NCBI RefSeq assembly: GCF_014252255.1
Contig: NZ_CP059213.1
Coordinates: forward strand, 434,001-498,000
Length of the DNA: 64,000 nt
DNA from: Blattabacterium cuenoti
Lineage (GTDB): Bacteria; Bacteroidota; Bacteroidia; Flavobacteriales; Blattabacteriaceae
Direction of reading: 5' to 3'
The position numbers and the translations under genes were made by a program. Position 1 is the stretch's first letter, and each line of letters begins with the position of its first letter. The notes below the pieces were generated by a model. It was not told where the DNA came from. It saw nothing but the letters and a program-made list of their open reading frames with translations, and made no database searches. Shown here one piece after another: positions 58,520 to 64,000 of the stretch.

Positions 58520-60091
58520 ATGAAAATAAATGTTGGATTTTTGGTCCTAATGGGGTTTGTGATTGGAATTATTGCATCTTATTTTTTTGGAAAAAAAACC
58601 ATATTAAAAAAATATATTCAATTATTAGAAAAAGCTAATTTTCAAGCTAAAAAAATTAGAAAGAATGCAGAAAAAGAAGGTGAATCTATAAAAAAAAAGA
58701 AAATGCTTCAAGCAAAAGAAAAATTTATAGAACTTAAATTAAAACATGAAAAAGATGTTCATTTTAGAGAAAAAAAAATTATCGATATAGAAAATCAAAT
58801 AAAAGAAAAAGAAAATAGATTATCTAAAGAAATAGAAATTTATTTTAAAAGAAATAATCGTTTAGAAACACAAATTTCTGATTATGAAAAAAAATATAAA
58901 ATTCTTAAAAAGAAACAAGAAGAATTTAAAAATATGCATATTAAACAAGTAGAATTACTTGAAAAAATATCAAATTATTCTTCTGAAGAAGCTAAAAATG
59001 AACTCATTGAAATTCTTAAAAATGAAGCAAAAATAAAAGCTCAATCTTATATTCAAAATATTATAGAAGAATCCCAATTAACTGCAAAAATAGAAGCTAA
59101 AAAAATTATTATTCAAGCAATTCAAAGAATTGGAACAGAACAATCCGTAGAAAATGCAGTATCTGTTTTTAATATAGAATCAGATGATGTAAAAGGACGT
59201 ATTATTGGAAGAGAAGGAAGAAATATAAGAGCTTTAGAAAAAGCAACAGGAGTAGAAATTATTGTAGACGATACTCCAGAAGCTATTCTTTTATCTTGTT
59301 TTAATCCTATACGAAGAGAAGTTGCAAGATTATCTCTTCATAAATTAGTAATTGATGGACGTATACATCCTGCAAAAATTGAAGAAATCGTAGCAAAAAC
59401 AGAAAAACAAATTGAAGAAGAAATAATAGAAATAGGAAAAAAAAATATAATTGATTTAGGTATTCATGGAATACATCCAGAATTAATTAAAATAATAGGA
59501 AGAATGAAATATCGTTCTTCTTATGGACAAAATTTATTACAACATTCTAGAGAAGTAGCACATTTATCAGGAATATTAGCTTCCGAATTAGGTTTAAATG
59601 CAAAATTAGCAAAACGTGCAGGATTACTTCATGATATAGGAAAAGTTCCTGAAAGTGAATCAGAACTACCTCATGCTATTTTAGGAATGCAATGGTCGGA
59701 AAAATATGGAGAAAATATGGAAGTTTGCAATGCAGTAGGATCTCACCATGATGAAATTGATATGAAATTTCTAATATCTCCTATTGTACAAATTTCAGAT
59801 TCTATTAGTGGAGCAAGACCTGGAGTAAGAAGAAATTCTTTCGAATCCTATTTAAAAAGATTAAAAAATTTAGAAAATATAGCTTTTAGTTTTGATGGAG
59901 TTAATAAAGCTTTTGCTATACAAGCAGGAAGAGAATTACGTGTTTTAGTAGAGAGCGATAAAATTGATGATAAAAAAGCTTTTCAATTATCTTGTGATAT
60001 AACAGAAAAAATAAAAAATGAAATGACTTATCCTGGTCAAATAAAAGTAACAGTGATTAGAGAAACTAGAGCCATCCAAATAGCTAGATAA
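58520..60091 (+). CDS. rny: Ribonuclease Y
   Basis: RNase Y is a membrane-anchored endonuclease that starts mRNA decay. The 523-residue protein has an N-terminal membrane helix (about 5-22), a long lysine/glutamate coiled coil (about 30-200), a KH domain with [19 protein letters not shown], and the HD hydrolase domain with LLHDIGKV. The domain layout and size are typical. Eleven bases separate it from the next gene. The DEAD helicase at 19 kb may assist it. Confidence 0.96.
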   Translation: MKINVGFLVLMGFVIGIIASYFFGKKTILKKYIQLLEKANFQAKKIRKNAEKEGESIKKKKMLQAKEKFIELKLKHEKDVHFREKKIIDIENQIKEKENRLSKEIEIYFKRNNRLETQISDYEKKYKILKKKQEEFKNMHIKQVELLEKISNYSSEEAKNELIEILKNEAKIKAQSYIQNIIEESQLTAKIEAKKIIIQAIQRIGTEQSVENAVSVFNIESDDVKGRIIGREGRNIRALEKATGVEIIVDDTPEAILLSCFNPIRREVARLSLHKLVIDGRIHPAKIEEIVAKTEKQIEEEIIEIGKKNIIDLGIHGIHPELIKIIGRMKYRSSYGQNLLQHSREVAHLSGILASELGLNAKLAKRAGLLHDIGKVPESESELPHAILGMQWSEKYGENMEVCNAVGSHHDEIDMKFLISPIVQISDSISGARPGVRRNSFESYLKRLKNLENIAFSFDGVNKAFAIQAGRELRVLVESDKIDDKKAFQLSCDITEKIKNEMTYPGQIKVTVIRETRAIQIAR

Positions 60092-60102
60092 AAATAAAAA
60101 TT

Positions 60103-61080
60103 ATGAAAGAATTTTCTATTACTTATTTTATTGAAAAATATTTTCTTCATTTTAATGCTTTAACTTTGTCAGAAGCTGCTAAAGCATATAAATATCATAT
60201 TAATAAAAATAATGGAAAAATGATGATCGCTTTAGCAGGAGCAATGAGTACTGCAGAATTAGGTAAAATATTAGCGGAAATGATTCGAAAAGATAAAGTT
60301 CATATTATTTCTTGTACTGGAGCTAATTTAGAAGAAGATATATTAAACTTAATTGCCCATTCTCATTATAAAAAAATACCAAATTATAGAGATTTAACTC
60401 CAGATAATGAAAAAAATTTCTTAAAAGAAGGATATAATCGGGTTACAGATACTTGTATTCCAGAAGAACAAGCTTTTAAAAAATTACAAAAATGTATTTT
60501 TCAAGTATGGAAAAAAGCAAAAAAAGAATCAAAACGTTATTTTCCTCATGAATATATTTATCAATTATTATTAAAAAGTATTTTAGAACCTTATTATAAT
60601 ATTAATCCAGAAGATAGTTGGGTATTAGCTGCTGCAAAAAAGAATTTACCAATAGTAGTACCAGGTTGGGAAGATAGTACTATAGGAAATATTTTTGCTT
60701 CATATTGTATGAAAAATGAATTTGAAACTTCTCTTGTAAAAAACGGAATTGAATATATGATGTATTTAGCTAAATGGTATAAAAAAGAATCTATGAAATA
60801 TAAAATAGGTTTTTTCCAAATTGGAGGAGGAATATCTGGAGATTTTCCTATTTGTGTAGTTCCTATGTTATCTCAAGATATAGGATTTTCTACTATACCT
60901 TTTTGGTCTTATTTTTGTCAAATTTCAGATTCTACTACAAGTTATGGATCTTATTCAGGAGCTATTCCAAATGAAAAAATAACTTGGGGAAAATTAGATA
61001 AAGATACTCCAAAATTTATTATAGAATCAGATGCTACTATAGTAGCTCCACTTATTTTTGCTTATGTTTTGAATATGTAA
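60103..61080 (+). CDS. Deoxyhypusine synthase-like protein
   Basis: The 325-residue protein matches the deoxyhypusine synthase family: MIALAGAMSTAELGKILAEMIR, HIISCTGANLEED, an NAD-fold core, and the IVVPGWEDSTIGNIF region. In eukaryotes and archaea the enzyme moves an aminobutyl group from spermidine to eIF5A, which bacteria lack. Bacterial homologues probably act on small polyamines (homospermidine or carboxyspermidine-like products) or an unknown acceptor. I see a plausible near-complete fold but cannot assign the substrate. It is 11 bases after rny. Confidence 0.83.
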   Translation: MKEFSITYFIEKYFLHFNALTLSEAAKAYKYHINKNNGKMMIALAGAMSTAELGKILAEMIRKDKVHIISCTGANLEEDILNLIAHSHYKKIPNYRDLTPDNEKNFLKEGYNRVTDTCIPEEQAFKKLQKCIFQVWKKAKKESKRYFPHEYIYQLLLKSILEPYYNINPEDSWVLAAAKKNLPIVVPGWEDSTIGNIFASYCMKNEFETSLVKNGIEYMMYLAKWYKKESMKYKIGFFQIGGGISGDFPICVVPMLSQDIGFSTIPFWSYFCQISDSTTSYGSYSGAIPNEKITWGKLDKDTPKFIIESDATIVAPLIFAYVLNM

Positions 61081-61113
61081 ATGTCAATAAGTATAAGTAT
61101 TTATGTAAATATG

Positions 61114-61121
61114 TAAATTTG
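61114..61121 (+). promoter_or_regulatory. Putative -7 element of lpdA
   Basis: TAAATTTG, an exact TAnnTTTG match, ends 34 bases before the lpdA ATG. No clear -33 box. The same octamer and distance occur before the lipoprotein gene. Confidence 0.4.
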
Positions 61122-61155
61122 AATTTAAATGATTAATAAATAAATATATAATATC

Positions 61156-62592
61156 ATGAACAATAATAATGTATACGATCTTGTTATTATTGGATCTGGA
61201 CCAGGAGGATATATTTCCGCTATTAGAGCTAGTCAATTAGGTCTTCGTACTGCAATTATAGAAAAATATAAAAAACTAGGTGGAACATGTTTAAATGTAG
61301 GATGTATTCCTTCTAAATCACTTTTAGATTCTTCTAAATATTTTTCATTAGCTAAAAACCATTATTATTCACATGGAATTTTTTTTGAAAAATTATTTTT
61401 TGATTTTCAAAAAATGATGAATAGAAAAAATGAAATAATCAAAAATATGAATAATGGAATACAATTTTTAATGAAAAAAAATAAAATTGATTTATATGAA
61501 GGAATAGCATCATTTAAAACTAAAAATATTCTTTCTATATCTAGAAAAGAAAGAAAATCATTACAAAAAAAACAAGAAATACAATTTAAATATTGTATCA
61601 TATCAACAGGATCTAAACCTTTATGTTTACCTAATTTAAATTTTAAAAATAAAATTATTTCTTCTACAGAAGCTCTTTCTTTAAAAGAAATACCTCATAA
61701 AATTATAATAATTGGAGGAGGTATTATTGGATTAGAATTAGGTTCTATTTTTAATAGATTGGGAAGTAAAATAATTATTATAGAAGGTCAAGATCAAATT
61801 ATATCAAATATGGATTATTCTTTAAGCCAAGGAATAAAAAAAATTTTGGAAAAATCTTCTATACAAATAGAAACTTCTTTAGTTATTACCAATATTTTAG
61901 AAGAAAAAGAAGAAAATAATCAAAAAATATCAATTTATACAAAAAATAAAAATGATAAAAAAATCAAATTTACAGGAGATTATTGTTTACTATCAATAGG
62001 TCGAAAACCATATACTAAAAATTTAGAATTAGAAAATATAGGAATTAAAAAAGATAAAAGGGGATTTATATTAGTAAATAGATCGTTACAAAGTAACGTA
62101 AAAAATATATATGCAATTGGAGATGTTATAGGAGGAAAAATGTTAGCGCATAAAGCAGAAGAAGAAGGGTTATATGTAGTAGAACATATTGTTGGTCAAA
62201 AACCAAATAAATTAAATTATAATTTAATACCATCAATAATATATACATATCCTGAAGTAGCTAGTGTTGGTTATACAGAAAATCAAATTCAAAAAGAAAA
62301 AATAGAATATAATGTAGGAACTTGTCCTATGAAAATTTTGGGGAGGGCCCATACAAGTGGTTGTATAGAAGGTTTTTTAAAAATGATTTCTAATAAAAAA
62401 ACAGATGAAATATTAGGAGTTCATATAATTGGAGATAATGCTGAAAATATAATAATGGAAGCATCTGTTGCTATGGAATTTCGTTCCTCTTCAGAGGATA
62501 TATATAGAATTTGTCATCCGCATCCTACTTTTAGTGAATCTTTTAAAGAAGCAGCTTTATTATGTTTTGAAAATCGTTCTCTTCATATGTAA
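61156..62592 (+). CDS. lpdA: Dihydrolipoamide dehydrogenase (E3 / glycine-cleavage L protein)
   Basis: Lpd reoxidises dihydrolipoamide with NAD in pyruvate and 2-oxoglutarate dehydrogenases and in glycine cleavage. The 478-residue flavoprotein has GSGPGG (13-18), the redox disulfide GGTCLNVGCIPSK (Cys45, Cys50), the NAD-binding IIIGGGIIGLELG, FAD-binding YAIGDVIGG and the catalytic CHPHPTFSE near the C-terminus. All are intact. It pairs with gcvT of this window. It converges on the ferredoxin gene across 92 bases of AT-dinucleotide-rich DNA. Confidence 0.96.
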   Translation: MNNNNVYDLVIIGSGPGGYISAIRASQLGLRTAIIEKYKKLGGTCLNVGCIPSKSLLDSSKYFSLAKNHYYSHGIFFEKLFFDFQKMMNRKNEIIKNMNNGIQFLMKKNKIDLYEGIASFKTKNILSISRKERKSLQKKQEIQFKYCIISTGSKPLCLPNLNFKNKIISSTEALSLKEIPHKIIIIGGGIIGLELGSIFNRLGSKIIIIEGQDQIISNMDYSLSQGIKKILEKSSIQIETSLVITNILEEKEENNQKISIYTKNKNDKKIKFTGDYCLLSIGRKPYTKNLELENIGIKKDKRGFILVNRSLQSNVKNIYAIGDVIGGKMLAHKAEEEGLYVVEHIVGQKPNKLNYNLIPSIIYTYPEVASVGYTENQIQKEKIEYNVGTCPMKILGRAHTSGCIEGFLKMISNKKTDEILGVHIIGDNAENIIMEASVAMEFRSSSEDIYRICHPHPTFSESFKEAALLCFENRSLHM

Positions 62593-62684
62593 TTATTTAT
62601 CATATTTACATAATATATACATATATATATATGCATATGGAGAATTTGGATAATTATATAATTTTATAATGTCAAATATATATT

Positions 62685-63032
62685 TTAATTAATACCATGC
62701 AATAAATTTTTTTTTATAAAAAGTTCTTCTTTAGTTTCTATATTATCATTATCTGGAACACAACATTGAACGGGACATATTATAACACATTGTGGTTTAT
62801 TATAAAATCCAACACATTCTGTACATTTTTCTGAAACAATAAAATATATATCTTTTTTTTTTGGTGGGTTTTCTATAATATCATTCATAAAAAAATGAGG
62901 ATTTTTTTTATCATGTAAAGTAGTTCCGTCAGACATTCTCCATTTTTTTCCTCCTTCATAAATTGCATGATTAGGGCATTCAGGTTCACAAGCCCCACAA
63001 TTAATACATTCTTCTGTAATTTTTATGGACAT
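62685..63032 (-). CDS. 2[4Fe-4S] ferredoxin
   Basis: The 115-residue protein has two cluster motifs: C9-x2-C12-x2-C15-x3-C19 followed by P, and C70-x2-C73-x8-C82-x3-C86 followed by P. The second one has the longer x8 loop of the Alvin/Bacteroidetes type, and a roughly 40-residue insert lies between them. It should be a low-potential electron carrier in the cytosol. It is divergent from the acyl-CoA reductase gene with only 26 bases between starts, suggesting a shared control region and functional link. Confidence 0.92.
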   Translation of the reverse strand: MSIKITEECINCGACEPECPNHAIYEGGKKWRMSDGTTLHDKKNPHFFMNDIIENPPKKKDIYFIVSEKCTECVGFYNKPQCVIICPVQCCVPDNDNIETKEELFIKKNLLHGIN

Positions 63033-63058
63033 TGTAATTTTATAATTAAAAAAAAATT

Positions 63059-64000
63059 ATGATTAAAACTTTTAATGAAATTGGTTTCTTTCTAAGAAAA
63101 TTTAAAAAATATTATAAATATAATAAAAATAAATATATTCCTAAATATTATAAAAATTGTTTTTTAGATTTAAAAAAAATTTTTCAAAAAATAACTATTA
63201 AAAATAGTTGGTTCAGAGAAGAAGATTTATTAATAAGTATTGATCAATGGGGAAATTCTCTCAAAGAAGAAAAATTAGAATCTTGGATTAATAAATATTC
63301 TTTAAAAAAAAAAAATTCAAAAACAGTTCTTGTTATTATGCCTGGAAATATACCAATAGTAGGATTTCATGATTTTTTATGTGTTTTATTATCAGGACAT
63401 AATATTATTATTAAATTATCTGAAGAAGACAATTTATTATTTCCTTTTTTATGCAAAATTATAATAAATAAAAAATATATTTTAAAACATAAAATAAAAT
63501 TTACAAAAAATATTTTTTCTGAAAAATTTGATTATGTTATAGCTAGTGGAAATAATAATACTGCACGTTATTTTGAATATTACTTTAGTAAATACCCTTT
63601 ATTACTTAGAAAAAGTAAAATTTCTATTGCAATATTACAAGGAAATGAGAAAAAAGAAGAACTAATTAATCTAAATAAAGATATACTTACTTATTCTGGA
63701 AGGGGATGCAGAAATGTAGGAAAAATATTTATTCCTTATAATTATGATATTAATTTGATTTTAGAAAAATCATTTATATATGAATATGTAACAAAAAATT
63801 CTAAATATATAGATAATTATAAATATTTTCTTTCTATTTATACTATGAATAATATAATTTTTCAAAAAAATCATTTTCTTATTTTCAAAGAAGAACATAA
63901 TTTTTTTAGTCCAATATCTGTTGTTTATTATGAATTTTATAATAATTTAAATCAATTAAAAAAAATTATTACAAATAATAATCAATATATACAATGTATT
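63059..64000 (+). CDS. Acyl-CoA reductase, LuxC family (partial, C-terminus beyond the window)
   Basis: The visible 314 codons start MIKTFNEIGFFLRKFKKYY and show the aldehyde-dehydrogenase-like fold of LuxC-type reductases: VLVIMPGNIPIVGFHDFLCVLLSGHNI (cofactor loop), VIASGNNNTARYFEYYF, and the catalytic-cysteine region YSGRGCRNVGKIFIP. The frame is open to the window edge. A 12-A run lies at 63304-63315. In LuxC the enzyme reduces activated fatty acyl groups to aldehydes; in Bacteroidetes the role is unknown. I recall this gene often next to the same ferredoxin and serC in Flavobacteriia. Confidence 0.85.
   Translation, partial: MIKTFNEIGFFLRKFKKYYKYNKNKYIPKYYKNCFLDLKKIFQKITIKNSWFREEDLLISIDQWGNSLKEEKLESWINKYSLKKKNSKTVLVIMPGNIPIVGFHDFLCVLLSGHNIIIKLSEEDNLLFPFLCKIIINKKYILKHKIKFTKNIFSEKFDYVIASGNNNTARYFEYYFSKYPLLLRKSKISIAILQGNEKKEELINLNKDILTYSGRGCRNVGKIFIPYNYDINLILEKSFIYEYVTKNSKYIDNYKYFLSIYTMNNIIFQKNHFLIFKEEHNFFSPISVVYYEFYNNLNQLKKIITNNNQYIQCI

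Noticed and set aside
62605-62645. AT-rich alternating stretch downstream of lpdA as a possible origin or terminator
   Set aside because: No DnaA-box cluster, no stem followed by a T-run, and no GC-skew marker that I can assess here.

Overview
This window looks like part of the reduced chromosome of a Bacteroidetes (Flavobacteriia) insect endosymbiont, most likely a Blattabacterium-type cockroach symbiont. The evidence is extreme A+T richness with poly-A/poly-T runs, almost no Shine-Dalgarno sequences, very short intergenic gaps, TAnnTTTG-type (Bacteroidetes) promoter elements, TGA used as a normal stop, and Flavobacteriia-typical gene neighbourhoods: miaB, sigma-54 activator, lptE, secG, groESL; tRNA-tuf-secE-nusG-rplKAJL-rpoBC; ileS-dksA-like-lspA; sdhCAB. 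Genus assignment is inference; the phylum is well supported. I see no insertion sequence, prophage, CRISPR array, rRNA or clear pseudogene, and no gene-free gap above 300 bases. The largest gap is 58275-58519, which holds a promoter-like element and a small dyad next to iscS and otherwise featureless A+T-rich DNA.

Layout. 1-11.8 kb: a partial RRM protein (-); pncB; the operon miaB, sigma-54 activator, lptE, secG; groES-groEL; then kdsC, a PUR-alpha-like protein and an ABC exporter on the minus strand; then nusB-yajC-coaE-bTHX. 11.8-25.8 kb: a membrane zinc protease, NADH dehydrogenase 2, isochorismate synthase and a hotdog thioesterase (menaquinone-linked respiration), idi-queD-gcvT-MATE, deaD-aroC-miaA, tRNA-Val, folC and glnS. 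25.8-38.5 kb: the minus-strand transcription/translation block, in transcription order tRNA-Thr, Tyr, Gly, Thr, tuf, tRNA-Trp, secE, nusG, rplK, rplA, rplJ, rplL, rpoB, rpoC. 38.6-47.4 kb: lspA, a DksA/TraR protein and ileS (-), mutS (+), tRNA-Gly, tRNA-Leu, guaB (-). 47.6-58.3 kb: a small repetitive lipoprotein gene ending in a strong bidirectional terminator, then a long minus-strand run iscS, sdhC, sdhA, sdhB, accA, dnaB, a LolC/E-like permease, glmM, rplS. 58.5-64 kb: rny, a deoxyhypusine-synthase-like gene, lpdA, a 2[4Fe-4S] ferredoxin (-) and the 5' part of a LuxC-type acyl-CoA reductase.

The genes serve core information processing, envelope biogenesis (LptE, KdsC, SecG/E, YajC, LspA, LolC/E-like), quinone-based respiration (NDH-2, SDH, isochorismate synthase, Lpd) and nutrient/cofactor synthesis (PncB, CoaE, FolC, AroC, GcvT).

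The most interesting signal is a near-consensus sigma-54 (-24/-12) promoter directly upstream of groESL. A perfect 13-bp dyad lies about 75 bp upstream of its predicted start, where an activator would bind. The same 17-mer occurs once more, just before the operon that encodes the window's own sigma-54 activator. This suggests a small self-contained chaperonin regulon in a symbiont that has lost most regulators. Other points to check: glnS with no ATG/GTG/TTG available as start, miaA ending inside an antisense tRNA-Val, a serine/threonine/asparagine-rich lipoprotein built from a 24-codon tandem repeat, and the ferredoxin plus acyl-CoA reductase pair.
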